Of a stretch of DNA of 64,000 bases, positions 23,862 through 32,152 are shown one piece after another. Source of the stretch: Paraburkholderia heleia NBRC 101817 (GTDB taxonomy: Bacteria > Pseudomonadota > Gammaproteobacteria > Burkholderiales > Burkholderiaceae); the NCBI RefSeq assembly GCF_000739775.1, contig NZ_BBJH01000031.1, forward strand, positions 1 to 64,000, given 5' to 3'. A program made the position numbers and the translations under genes. Every line of letters begins with the position of its first letter. The first letter of the stretch is position 1. The notes under the pieces were generated by a model, which ran no database searches, had not been told where the DNA came from, and was given only the letters and a program-made list of their open reading frames with translations.

Positions 23862-24557
23862 ATGACTCAAGACGAACTCAAGCAACTGGTCGGTCAGGCC
23901 GCCGCCGACTATGTCAACGCGAACGTGCCGGAAGGCGCCGTGATCGGCGTCGGCACGGGCTCTACCGCGAACTGTTTCATCGACGCGCTCGTGGCGAGCA
24001 AGGGCCGCTACCGCGGCGCCGTGTCGAGCTCGGTGGCGACCACCGCGCGCCTGGAAGCGCACGGCTTCAGGATTTTCGACCTCAACGAGATCGAATCGCT
24101 GCCCGTGTACGTGGACGGCGCCGATGAAATCGACGGCGCCGGCGCCATGATCAAGGGCGGCGGCGGCGCGCTCACGCGCGAGAAGATCGTCGCGTCGGTG
24201 TCGGACGTGTTCGTCTGCATCGCCGATGCGAGCAAACGCGTCGACGTGCTCGGCCGGTTTCCGCTGCCCATCGAAGTCGTGCCGATGGCGCGCACGGCCA
24301 TTGGCCGCCGCGTGACGGCGCTCGGCGGCGTGCCGGTGCTGCGCGTGCAAAAGGACGGCTCGCCCTTTATCACCGACAACGGCAACGAGGTCCTCGACGT
24401 CAAGGGCCTGCGCATCAGCGACCCTCGCACGCTCGAGGCGCATGTCAACGCATGGCCGGGCGTGGTGACTGTGGGTCTGTTCGCCGCGCGCGGCGCGGAC
24501 TTCTGCCTGCTCGGCGGTGAAACCGGTGTGGAGCGCATCGAATACCGCAAGGCCTGA
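23862..24557 (+). CDS. rpiA: Ribose-5-phosphate isomerase A
   Basis: A 231-residue cytoplasmic enzyme interconverting ribose-5-phosphate and ribulose-5-phosphate in the pentose phosphate pathway. The phosphate-binding loop GVGTGSTANCFID (about residues 26-40), the active-site DGADEID (about 84-90) and KGGGGALTREK (about 97-107, with the catalytic Glu) are all present. ATG 23862 gives the family length; the frame upstream is not conserved in character. It appears to be transcribed from its own promoter after the hairpin at 23783-23811. Confidence 0.96.
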   Translation: MTQDELKQLVGQAAADYVNANVPEGAVIGVGTGSTANCFIDALVASKGRYRGAVSSSVATTARLEAHGFRIFDLNEIESLPVYVDGADEIDGAGAMIKGGGGALTREKIVASVSDVFVCIADASKRVDVLGRFPLPIEVVPMARTAIGRRVTALGGVPVLRVQKDGSPFITDNGNEVLDVKGLRISDPRTLEAHVNAWPGVVTVGLFAARGADFCLLGGETGVERIEYRKA

Positions 24558-24627
24558 GCGGCCTCGCGCGAGCGGCGCGTGCAACAGGCTTGCGCCGATT
24601 TTGCCTGTGCGTTGCCGCTCTTAATTC

Positions 24628-24650
24628 CGGCAGGCCTGCGTGGCCTGCCG
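24628..24650 (+). terminator. Hairpin after rpiA
   Basis: Perfect arms CGGCAGGCC (24628-24636) and GGCCTGCCG (24642-24650) with loop TGCGT. A T-tract is lacking on the plus strand, so this is a probable but not certain terminator. Confidence 0.5.
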
Positions 24651-25365
24651 AACCGAAAGTCGCGATTAATCATTAAAAGAAAGCGATTTTCCGGATCTGG
24701 TTGTCCGTGCATCCATCTGAAACTTCAATTCGCCTTTCGATTATTTTTGAAAGAAAATTCCCGAATTCAAGGCCTTCGCAATTCACTACGTTGAGAACCG
24801 CACACAAAGCGCGCGAATGACGTAGCAATAGTCTGACTGTCTGGGATATAAATTCAACCGTCCGGCGATGTTATGCAAACGGTTCGCTAAAAGAGACGTT
24901 GAAGCGACCGGACGGGGAGGGCGGCGTGCCGAAATGCGCAGCGGCTCGAGCGTTTCTGTCAGGCAGTGCGTCGCGTGGTTGGCGTACGCCGCGCGGCATA
25001 CGGGGAAATAATGACAACAGCAGGTGCTGGACGATTTGCATCGGACTACTATTCAGTAGGGTCCGCGAAACGTACGGGGTTCTACGAGGTATTCCTTTCT
25101 GTTATCCAGATTTTCAATCCTGTATGACCGCCTGATTTACGCGAATGCGTAAAGCCTGAGGGTGTTCTGTGCGCGAGTTCTATCTGGTGACTCCGTTAAA
25201 CGGTCTCCCCGATATCGGGCTGGTCCGCGGGGATATTCGCGCGTTTTAAATGCAGTGATTTTATCGGCATTGCAATTGAAGTCGTGTTAAATGCGCCCGC
25301 GCTATCAGGGGGCGTGCGGGCGCATTCATCCAACGTTCCCCTGCTTTATCAGGAAGACCATAATC
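24651..25365. other. Low-GC region without a supported gene
   Basis: Over 700 bp between rpiA and the secreted-protein gene. The first part (about 24660-24900) is clearly AT-richer than the rest of the window. A 78-codon open frame at 24899-25135 has no ribosome-binding site and Burkholderia-atypical codon use, and I do not call it. CCCGATATCGGG at 25208-25219 is a perfect palindrome. The right end carries the leader hairpin at 25291-25325. It is probably a long regulatory leader for the downstream gene, or a patch of foreign DNA. Confidence 0.5.
25291..25325 (+). promoter_or_regulatory. Leader hairpin 40 bp before the Gly/Ser-rich secreted-protein gene
   Basis: Perfect 10-bp arms ATGCGCCCGC (25291-25300) and GCGGGCGCAT (25316-25325) with a 15-nt loop. 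Any transcript starting upstream would fold this stem in the 5' leader, leaving the AGGAAGA site (25351-25357) exposed. It could stabilise the mRNA or act as an attenuator; no T-tract follows. Confidence 0.5.
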
Positions 25366-25959
25366 ATGAAGAAGATTCAGGCCATTTCGCTCGCCGCCAT
25401 GCTTTCTCTCGGTTCGGCTGCCGCATTTGCTGGCGGTCCCGGCGGTATGGGCGCGCCGTCTTCGTCCACCACGTCGGCGGTAGGCGCAGCGGGCGTCGGT
25501 TTTGGCTCAACGGCACTCACGTCGAACTCGACCTCGTCGGTCAACGGCAGCTTCACGTCGGCGCTGACGGTGCCGGGTCATATCGACGCTACCGTGTCGC
25601 AAGGCAACCAGTCGTTCTCGAACGCGAGCCTCACGTTTGGTTCGAGCTACACGACGCAAAACGGCAACTCGCAGACCTACGGCCAGACGGCTAACGGTTA
25701 CGTTGGCCAGACCGGCACGACGACCACGAACCAGAATTCGTCGACGCTCGGCTTCACGAGCGCCACGCAGTCGGGTTCGCAGAACTTCAACTCGTCGGTG
25801 ATCGACACGTCGTTCGCAGGTTCCGGCGGCAGCTACGGCGGCTCGGGTTTCATGTCGAACGCGACCGCGAACGGTACCGGCACGGCCAATGCAGACGGCG
25901 GCGTCGGCATCGTTGCAGCGGGCGGTTCGGGTTCGCTCACGGGCGGCATGCACTGGTAA
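25366..25959 (+). CDS. Secreted Gly/Ser/Thr/Asn-rich low-complexity protein, function unknown
   Basis: A 197-residue protein with a clear Sec signal peptide (MKKIQ..., cleavage after AFA, residue 22). The mature part is almost entirely Gly, Ser, Thr, Asn, Gln and Ala with regularly spaced aromatic residues (FGSS, YTTQNGNSQTYGQT, FTSATQSGSQNF), no Cys, and ends GGMHW. The composition resembles secreted filament- or amyloid-forming subunits, but no curlin-type consensus repeat is clear. ATG 25366 has AGGAAGA upstream; the frame extends to 25291, but that part overlaps the leader hairpin. A second secreted protein gene follows after 72 bp. The function is unknown; a structural role at the cell surface is an inference from composition alone. 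Confidence 0.75.
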   Translation: MKKIQAISLAAMLSLGSAAAFAGGPGGMGAPSSSTTSAVGAAGVGFGSTALTSNSTSSVNGSFTSALTVPGHIDATVSQGNQSFSNASLTFGSSYTTQNGNSQTYGQTANGYVGQTGTTTTNQNSSTLGFTSATQSGSQNFNSSVIDTSFAGSGGSYGGSGFMSNATANGTGTANADGGVGIVAAGGSGSLTGGMHW

Positions 25960-26031
25960 TCGGAACGGGTCAGCCGTTCACTAGCGCGTCGGATGGGGGG
26001 CGCAGCCCCCTTTCCGTTCACGGAGAGAAGA

Positions 26032-26643
26032 ATGAGCAAGCTGAAACAAAAAATGGCCGTTGCCGGGGTGTTGCTGTACGCAGGTGCCGCGTGGGCGCAA
26101 ACCACGCCGACGATGACATCGGGGACCACGTCCACGTCGAGCCAGACGAGCACCGTTGCCAATACCGTCGTATTGCCGGGCGGCGGGACGTCGGACGTCA
26201 CGTACCACGGCGGTTACGATGTGCGCACGACGCCCACGGTCTACGCGCCGGCCTTGACGGCCTCGGTGACCGAGACCTGCTGGGGCAGCATTTCCGCCGC
26301 GGTGTCGGTGGTGGGCGTGGGCGCGACGGCCGCGGGCACCATCAAGGATATGGATTGCAACAAGCGCCTGAATGCGGCCGTGGCATGGCGCATGGACCGC
26401 AAGGACATTGCGTTCAACATCATGTGTCAGGAAGACGATTTCCGTGAGGCCGCCGCGCTGACCGATCATCCTTGCGGCGACAATCGCAAGGTCGCGAAGA
26501 GCGACGGCGCGCCCGTGCAATTGCGCAACGCCGATACGAGCCCGGATCCGAAGCTTCAGGAGCCGACCGATCCGTTCGTGCGCGAACGCGAGAATTTGCC
26601 CGCGTTGCCGCTTGCGCAGGCGCTCGTGCCTGCGACCCGTTGA
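26032..26643 (+). CDS. Secreted protein with four cysteines, partner of the upstream low-complexity protein
   Basis: A 203-residue protein with a Sec signal peptide (cleavage after AWA, residue 22) and GGAGAG before ATG 26032. After a Thr/Ser-rich stretch comes a compact region with a glycine-rich VVGVGATAAGTIKD segment flanked by Cys (ETCWGS, MDCNKR, IMCQED, HPCGDN), then a Pro/Glu-rich tail (PDPKLQEPTDPF). The layout C-x-GS ... GxG ... D-x-C-x3-R-x-A-x3 ... C-Q resembles a family of small secreted bacterial and phage proteins of unknown function that I remember only in outline. The four Cys could form two disulfides in the periplasm. It forms a probable two-gene operon with 25366-25959. Confidence 0.75.
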   Translation: MSKLKQKMAVAGVLLYAGAAWAQTTPTMTSGTTSTSSQTSTVANTVVLPGGGTSDVTYHGGYDVRTTPTVYAPALTASVTETCWGSISAAVSVVGVGATAAGTIKDMDCNKRLNAAVAWRMDRKDIAFNIMCQEDDFREAAALTDHPCGDNRKVAKSDGAPVQLRNADTSPDPKLQEPTDPFVRERENLPALPLAQALVPATR

Positions 26644-26658
26644 CATTGAGAGCCGCAG

Positions 26659-26698
26659 GGCTGAAGAGATAAAGGGTGCGCTCCTGTTCCCTTCAGCC
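26659..26698. terminator. Possible terminator between convergent secreted-protein and Crp-like genes
   Basis: GGCTGAAG (26659-26666) and CTTCAGCC (26691-26698) are perfect 8-bp arms enclosing a 24-nt loop that can pair further (AAGGG with CCCTT). There is no T-tract. Confidence 0.35.
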
Positions 26699-26732
26699 AG
26701 TGCGGCGAGACAGGATCGATTCGATCACGCGC

Positions 26733-27467
26733 TCACGCGAGCGTTTCCGCCTGGTGCAGGCGCGGCAGCAGCCGGTCGAATTCGCGCCGCACGAGCCCGT
26801 AGCACTCGCAGGCACGAGCTTCGAGGCCCGCGCGATCGAGCACGCGGATATGGCCGCGGCTGTGATGGATCAGGCCTTCGTCGTGCAGCTTGCCGGCGGC
26901 TTCGGTGATACCTTCGCGGCGCACGCCGAGCATGTCGGCGATCAGCTGCTGCGTCACGCTGAGATCGTTGGACGCCACGCGGTCCACTTCGATCAGGAGC
27001 CAGCGGCACAACTGCTTGCTGAGCGAGTGGTGACGATTGCACGCAGCGGTTTGTGCGACCTGCGTGAGCAGCGCGTGCATGTAAAGCAGCATGAGGCGGC
27101 GCAGGAAGTCCGAGCGCGCGAATTGCTGCTTGAGGGCTTGCGCGCTCATGCGATAGGCGAAGCCCGCGCATTGCACCTGCACGCGATTCGGCATCGTTTC
27201 GCCGCCCGTGAGCACGGGCACGCCGGTCATGCCTTCGCGGCCGACCGCCGCGATTTCGACCGAGCTGCCGTCTTCCATCGTCGAGAGCAGCGAGACGATC
27301 GCGGTGGTCGGAAAGTAGACATGATGAATGCGCTGGCCGGAATCGCAAATCAACTGTTCCGTGCGCAGATGAACGAGTTCGAGGTGCGGGGCGAGAGCCT
27401 GCCATTCATGCGATGGGAGGGCGCCCAGCAGATGGTTGCCGTGAAGATCGGATTGAAGGGTTAACAT
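26733..27467 (-). CDS. Crp/Fnr family transcriptional regulator
   Basis: A 244-residue protein with a cyclic-nucleotide-binding-like beta barrel (about residues 10-125, including SSVEIAAVGREGMTGVPVLTGG, given here in parts SSVEIAAVGREG and MTGVPVLTGG) and a C-terminal winged helix (about 150-220) with SVTQQLIADMLGVRREGITEAA as recognition region. The Fnr-type N-terminal Cys cluster is absent, and the canonical cAMP pocket residues are not evident. It resembles the Burkholderia Crp/Fnr-type regulators that lie near surface-polysaccharide or motility genes. It converges with the secreted-protein pair and diverges from manC. Targets are unknown. Confidence 0.87.
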   Translation of the reverse strand: MLTLQSDLHGNHLLGALPSHEWQALAPHLELVHLRTEQLICDSGQRIHHVYFPTTAIVSLLSTMEDGSSVEIAAVGREGMTGVPVLTGGETMPNRVQVQCAGFAYRMSAQALKQQFARSDFLRRLMLLYMHALLTQVAQTAACNRHHSLSKQLCRWLLIEVDRVASNDLSVTQQLIADMLGVRREGITEAAGKLHDEGLIHHSRGHIRVLDRAGLEARACECYGLVRREFDRLLPRLHQAETLA

Positions 27468-28259
27468 GACTGGTCCTCGTGTGAAGCGGCGCGAGCCGCC
27501 TCCTGTTTTTTGATTCCGTTCGCCGAACTCGTTGTTGTCTGCCGCTTCCCGTGCGGCTTATGTGTTCGTCGTGCCGGCCCCATAGTCCCGCTTGTTTGTG
27601 CGCTTTCCTGCTTTCCCGCTCTGTCCTGCCTGGGCCCACTCGCTTGCGTTTGTGCGCGGTTTCGGTTGTCCGCGTCTGCGCTCGTGTGGCGATCCCTCTT
27701 TAGCAGGGTGTGTGCCAGTCAGTGCGAAAGCACGCATTCAAGCGGCTGAGCGAGAGTCGGTCATGCGGCAGCGCGGCGTAACGCCGCATTTTTGTTTCAC
27801 TTTTGTACGGCGACCTTGCGGGCCGCCGCGCCGCACATCCCCTTTTTGAAAGTCGCAAGCCAATGATTCAATTGAATTATTTCTCATGGCGACCGGGGGA
27901 TTCAGAAATGGCTCCTCGCTGAAACATGCATCGGAGGCGACTCGTGCCGTGGCCCAAAAAACAAGCGGTTTTGATTCAGTTCTGTTGCAACGCAGCCGAA
28001 GCCGGCGAAAAAACGTTCGGCGCTGAAACATCGCGCGCGAGTGGCTTTGCGGTGCCCCCGCCGGTGCGCATGCGGTCAGTGTGGGTATGCGTACAGATTG
28101 GCATGCCGAGGTTTGCTCCAATGAGGTCCGTAAAAAGCCTCAAGGCTTCGCGAGGCTTGAGAGGTCGGGGAAGCGCGTGACGCTTCGGGCGAGCCCGCCG
28201 GCAGGCAGGCTCGGCATTCGTCGACGTGACCCGGCGTATTTCAACGGGGAGTTCATTGC
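27468..28259. other. 792-bp intergenic region between the Crp-like regulator and manC
   Basis: No open frame with coding character is visible. It contains a pyrimidine-rich stretch (27500-27700), a compact terminator-like hairpin at 27773-27793 pointing right, and an AT-richer block (27840-27970) that may carry promoters. A second imperfect dyad (CCTCAAG ... CTTGAGAGG) lies around 28137-28165. The manC ribosome-binding site (GGGGAG) is at its right end. Confidence 0.5.
27773..27793 (+). terminator. Orphan terminator-like hairpin upstream of manC
   Basis: GCGGCG (27773-27778), loop TAA, CGCCGC (27782-27787), then ATTTTT. It ends no annotated gene, since the nearest gene to the left runs the other way; it could terminate a small RNA or a leader transcript. 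Confidence 0.5.
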
Positions 28260-29819
28260 ATGAATCAGCTCGTGACGCCTGACGGCTTGATCGCGGCAGC
28301 CAATGAAGCCGAGGTTGCGCTCATCGTTCAGCCCGTGGTGCTGGCCGGGGGCTCGGGCACGCGGCTTTGGCCGCTCTCGCGCGAGCATTGCCCGAAACAG
28401 CTGATCGATCTGCTCGACGGCGAGTCGCTGCTCGAAGCCACGGTGCGGCGGCTCGACGGGGTGTATGCCGGCGCGGGCGCGGCAATCCGCAAGGCCGCGC
28501 CTGTGGTCGTGAGCAGCGAGGAACTGCGGCTCATGACCGTCGACCGGCTCGGCCGCAGCGGCACGCCCGCTCGCGTCGTGCTCGAACCGGTTGCGCGCAA
28601 CACGGCGCCCGCGCTCACTGTGGCGGCGCTGGCGGCGCGCGCTGGGTACGAGGCGGCGCTGGCCCGCGACGGCGCGGATGCGGCATACGACAGCGACCCC
28701 GTGCTCATCGCCATGCCGGCGGACCACCTGATTGCGGATCGCGCGGCGTTTGCCGCCGCGCTCGAGGAAGCGGTGGGGTACGCGGCGCGCGGCGCGATCG
28801 TCACGCTGGGCGTGCCGCCGCAGCGCGCGGAGACCGGCTACGGGTATATCGGCGCGGGTGCGGCGCTCGGCGCAAGCGGCGCACGGGTGATCGAGCGGTT
28901 CGTGGAAAAGCCGGGCGCCGAACTCGCGGCGAGTTACGTGGCCTGCGGCGATTACCTCTGGAATAGCGGCATCTTCGTGGTGCGCGCATCGGTCTGGCTC
29001 GCCGCGATTGCGCATTGCCGGCCGGCTATCGCGGCGCAATGCGCGGCCTCGTTCGAGGCGGCCGCCATCGACGCCGACGGCAGCGTGCACCTCGATGCCG
29101 CGGCGTTCGCTGCGTGCCCGTCCGACTCCATCGACTACGCGGTGATGGAGTCGCTCGGCGCCGACGCGCGGCTCACGGGCGTGGTCGTGCCGCTCGTGGC
29201 CGGCTGGTCCGACGTAGGCGCGTGGGATGCGGTGTGGCAGGTGTCGAACAAGGACGGGAGCGGCAATGTGGCCCGCGGGCGCGTGATGTTCGAAGACGTG
29301 ACGGACACGTTCGCGCATTCGGACGGAAGGCTCGTGGCCTGCGTGGGCGTGCACGGCGTGGTGGTCGTCGAAACGGCCGACGCGGTCCTCGTCGCGGCGA
29401 GAGATCGCGTGCAGGACGTCAAGGCGATCGTGGGCAAGCTCAGGCAGGAGCGCAGCGCGGTCGCGCAGCATCACCGGCGCGTGGAGCGGCCATGGGGCTG
29501 CTACGACTCGCTCGATCAGGGCGAACGCTTCCAGGTCAAGCGCATCGTCGTGAAGCCGGGCGGGAGGCTGTCGCTGCAGATGCATCATCACCGCGCGGAG
29601 CACTGGACCGTGGTGCGCGGCACGGCGCGCGTCACGCGCGGCGAAGAGGTTTTCCTGCTTTCGGAAAACGAATCGACCTACATTCCGCTGGGCGTCAGAC
29701 ACCGGCTGGAGAACCCGGGCAAGACGCCGCTCGAGATCATCGAGGTGCAGTCGGGCGCTTATCTGGGCGAAGACGACATCGTTCGATTCGACGATGAGTA
29801 CGGCCGGATACAACGTTGA
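28260..29819 (+). CDS. manC: Mannose-1-phosphate guanylyltransferase / mannose-6-phosphate isomerase (bifunctional)
   Basis: A 519-residue type II bifunctional enzyme making GDP-mannose for exopolysaccharide or LPS sugars. The nucleotidyltransferase domain (about 25-320) has GGSGTRLWPLSREHCPKQ starting at Gly30 and the FVEKPG motif. The C-terminal phosphomannose isomerase cupin (about 370-510) has VKPGGRLSLQMHHHRAEHW with the metal-binding His/Glu cluster. The first 24 residues are longer than usual. ATG 28260 follows GGGGAG. No other polysaccharide genes flank it, so it is an isolated copy. The stop codon lies inside a tandem CAACGTTGA repeat. AlgA, XanB and BceA are members of the same family. 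Confidence 0.93.
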   Translation: MNQLVTPDGLIAAANEAEVALIVQPVVLAGGSGTRLWPLSREHCPKQLIDLLDGESLLEATVRRLDGVYAGAGAAIRKAAPVVVSSEELRLMTVDRLGRSGTPARVVLEPVARNTAPALTVAALAARAGYEAALARDGADAAYDSDPVLIAMPADHLIADRAAFAAALEEAVGYAARGAIVTLGVPPQRAETGYGYIGAGAALGASGARVIERFVEKPGAELAASYVACGDYLWNSGIFVVRASVWLAAIAHCRPAIAAQCAASFEAAAIDADGSVHLDAAAFAACPSDSIDYAVMESLGADARLTGVVVPLVAGWSDVGAWDAVWQVSNKDGSGNVARGRVMFEDVTDTFAHSDGRLVACVGVHGVVVVETADAVLVAARDRVQDVKAIVGKLRQERSAVAQHHRRVERPWGCYDSLDQGERFQVKRIVVKPGGRLSLQMHHHRAEHWTVVRGTARVTRGEEVFLLSENESTYIPLGVRHRLENPGKTPLEIIEVQSGAYLGEDDIVRFDDEYGRIQR

Positions 29820-29850
29820 ACAGGCGCAACGTTGAACGGCACGACGTTGG
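29811..29850 (+). repeat. Tandem 16-bp units across the manC stop codon
   Basis: CAACGTTGAAC begins at 29811 and again at 29827, with a third diverged copy (GACGTTGG) at 29843; the period is 16 bp. The core CAACGTTG is itself palindromic. The manC stop TGA (29817-29819) lies in the first unit. Confidence 0.6.
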
Positions 29851-30193
29851 AGCGCGCGCGAAAAAGCGTGCGTAGAAGAAACATGCACGCCGGCATCCCT
29901 GTATATGCACAGCCAGGGACTGCCGATCGATTTGAAACCAGTTGAAAGCGTGTCGATTGAAGTAAGTGGGCGATTCATACGATCGCCTTACAAAAACAGC
30001 GGCGCAAGGGCTGATGGAACACGCGTAAATACGAACACGATGCGTGCGCGCAAGCCTCATGTCAGGAGATATCCTGGCTGGCGAATTATGCGAAGCGCAT
30101 GGCAACGTAACACCTAAGTTCGACGACGCACGAGGGCCCGCGCAGTATCCGGCAAACATGGGCGACAACGCCCACATCGGGGGGGGTAGGGTC
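29851..30193. other. Upstream region of the second GntR regulator gene
   Basis: No gene is supported. The part 29920-30120 has lower GC and probably holds the regulator promoter. GGGGGGTAGG just before 30194 serves as ribosome-binding site. Confidence 0.4.
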
Positions 30194-30913
30194 ATGGAAC
30201 TGGGGAACAAGGAACGTTCGCTCGTCAGCAAGGTGATGGACGGGCTGATTTCAGGCATCGTCGAGGAGCGGTATGGCGCCGTGCTGCCGCCGCAGGACAT
30301 CCTCTCGAAGGAGTTCGATGTGAGCCGCACGGTGATGCGCGAGGCGCTCTCCATGCTGCTCGCGCGTCACATGCTCGACGTGCGGCCGAAAATCGGCACG
30401 CGCATCCGGCCCATGCGCGACTGGCGCATGATCGACGAGGACGTCGTGAACTGGCGTTTCCGTTCGAAACCGGACAAGACGTTTTTGCGCGACGTGATCG
30501 AGTTTCGCGGCCTGATCGAACCGGCGGCGTGCGCGCTCGCGGCCACGCGCGCAAGCGCGGCGGACATTGCCGGCATCCGCGAGGCGTTTGAGGCCTTGCG
30601 CCAGACGAGTAGCGACGATCCGGGTTTCCAGAGCGCCGACGCGCTTCTGCACACGCGCATCCTCGCGGCGAGCGGAAATCAGTTTTATCAGCAGATGGCG
30701 GCGATCATTCGTGGCGCGCTCTCGCTCGTGAATCCGATTCTCAGCACGCGTGACGGCGGCTGGAGCAACGTCGTGGCGGCGCATGGGCGCATCGTCGATG
30801 CGATCGAACGGCGTGCGCCGAAAGAGGCCGAAGCGGCCGCGCTCGCCATGATCGAATACACCGCCGACGAACTCACTCGCGCGCTCGCGCCCGAGGCGCT
30901 GGAGCAGCGCTAA
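30194..30913 (+). CDS. GntR family (FadR/FCD subgroup) transcriptional regulator
   Basis: A 239-residue protein with an N-terminal winged helix (about 8-78) containing LSKEFDVSRTVMREALSML, then an FCD effector domain (about 95-230) with the expected Asp, His and Asn/His metal or ligand positions (EFRGLIEPAACALAA, DALLHTRILAASGN, HGRIVDAIERR). The motif KIGTRIRPMRDWRMIDEDVVNWR is characteristic of regulators of sugar-acid (galactonate/gluconate-type) catabolism. ATG 30194 has a purine-rich site; the open frame upstream to 30044 lies in non-coding-looking sequence. The Gfo/Idh/MocA oxidoreductase gene follows after 178 bp and could be a target. Confidence 0.88.
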   Translation: MELGNKERSLVSKVMDGLISGIVEERYGAVLPPQDILSKEFDVSRTVMREALSMLLARHMLDVRPKIGTRIRPMRDWRMIDEDVVNWRFRSKPDKTFLRDVIEFRGLIEPAACALAATRASAADIAGIREAFEALRQTSSDDPGFQSADALLHTRILAASGNQFYQQMAAIIRGALSLVNPILSTRDGGWSNVVAAHGRIVDAIERRAPKEAEAAALAMIEYTADELTRALAPEALEQR

Positions 30914-31091
30914 GGCCGTTGGCGGCACCGCTTCGCTCGCGTTGGACCGCGCGTTGCGCGCGGACCCGCGCGAGCGCATTGCAGCGCGCAGCGTGTGCCG
31001 GTATCGTGCGTGTCTTTGGGTGCGCCGCGCGTGACGTGCGTGATGTACGTGATGCGGCGGCCCTGGACCTCACAGCCGGAGCACGCAGCAC

Positions 31092-32069
31092 ATGAGCGAA
31101 ACACAAACGATACGTTGGGGCATCGTCGGCGCGGGCCGTATTGCGCACCGCTTCGCGCAGGGCGTCGCGCACGTGCCGCATGCACGCGTCGAAGCGGTCT
31201 GGTCGCGGCGCGCGGCCACCGCGCAGGCGCTTGCCGCCACCTGCGGCGCACAGGCGTGCGAGAGCGTGGATGCGCTGTTCGCGAGCGGCATCGACGCCGT
31301 GTATATCGCCACGATGCAGGACAGTCACGCCCGGTACGCCGTTGCCGCGCTCGAAGCCGGCCTGCCCGTGTTGTGCGAAAAGCCCGCCACCGTCAACGGC
31401 GTACAGCTCGAACGCGTGCTCGACGCGGCGCGCCGCGCGCAACGCCTCTTTATGGAGGCGATGAAGCCGCCGTTTTATCCCCTCTATCAAAAGTTGCGTG
31501 CGCAACTTGACGCCGATCCCATCGGGCCGGTGGGGCTCGTGCGCGCGGGGTGTTCGGTGGCCAGCGTGCCGGCCGGCCACCCCTCGCTTTCGTTCGAACA
31601 GGCGGGCGGGGCGCTGCTCGACATCGGCGTGTACGAAATGTTCCTTGCCGTCGACTGGCTCGGCGCGCCGCGCGAGGTGCAGACCGTTGGCCGCCTCGGC
31701 TCGACGGGCGTGGATACCTTCGCGAGTCTCAATTGCCAGCATGAGCGCGGCATCGCGCAGCTATTCTGCGGGCTCGATCTGCACGGCTATGGCGACGCGC
31801 TGCTGGCGGGGCCGCTCGGCAACGTGACGATACACGCGAACTGGTGGAATCCGGCGCGCGCGACGGTGCGTTATGTGGATGGCCGCGTCGTCGAACTCGA
31901 CGAGCCGTTCGAGGGCGGTGGCCTCAACTACGAGACTGCGCACTTCTGCGAACTGCTGCGCGCGGGTGCGCTGGAAAGCCCGGTGATGACGCACGACACC
32001 TCGCGCCGCATGCTCGCCATGGCAGACGCCGCTCGTGCGGCGCTCGGGCTGCGTTTTCCCTGCGAGTGA
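31092..32069 (+). CDS. Gfo/Idh/MocA family NAD(P)-dependent oxidoreductase
   Basis: A 325-residue protein with an N-terminal Rossmann domain (about 8-130): GIVGAGRIAHRFAQG holds the dinucleotide loop, and VLCEKPATVNG contains the EKP motif whose Lys is catalytic. The C-terminal alpha/beta domain (about 135-300) shows GGALLDIGVYEM, where Asp and Tyr are usual catalytic-site positions. Members oxidise or reduce sugars, inositol or trans-dihydrodiols; the GALLDIGVY form is close to the dihydrodiol/1,5-anhydrofructose reductase branch. ATG 31092 has GGAG about 10 bases upstream. It stands downstream of a sugar-acid-type GntR regulator, which fits sugar metabolism. The exact substrate is unknown. 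Confidence 0.87.
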   Translation: MSETQTIRWGIVGAGRIAHRFAQGVAHVPHARVEAVWSRRAATAQALAATCGAQACESVDALFASGIDAVYIATMQDSHARYAVAALEAGLPVLCEKPATVNGVQLERVLDAARRAQRLFMEAMKPPFYPLYQKLRAQLDADPIGPVGLVRAGCSVASVPAGHPSLSFEQAGGALLDIGVYEMFLAVDWLGAPREVQTVGRLGSTGVDTFASLNCQHERGIAQLFCGLDLHGYGDALLAGPLGNVTIHANWWNPARATVRYVDGRVVELDEPFEGGGLNYETAHFCELLRAGALESPVMTHDTSRRMLAMADAARAALGLRFPCE

Positions 32070-32094
32070 CAAGCTCGATGGCGGCTTGAAAGCG

Positions 32095-32120
32095 GCACGG
32101 CCCGCATGTGCGGGCCGTGC
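32095..32120. terminator. Hairpin between convergent genes
   Basis: Perfect 12-bp arms GCACGGCCCGCA (32095-32106) and TGCGGGCCGTGC (32109-32120). It lies between the oxidoreductase (+, ends 32069) and the permease (-, ends 32153) and probably stops both transcripts. T-tracts are weak. Confidence 0.6.
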
Positions 32121-32152
32121 ATGAAAACGCGCGTGAGGTCAGGCTCGCAAGC

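Noticed and set aside
24899..25135. A 78-codon open frame in the low-GC region after rpiA
   Set aside because: No ribosome-binding site, unusual codon use, no signal peptide or domain; treated as non-coding.
28140..29978. A long minus-strand frame opposite manC
   Set aside because: It is antisense to an enzyme with clear motifs and has no domain of its own.
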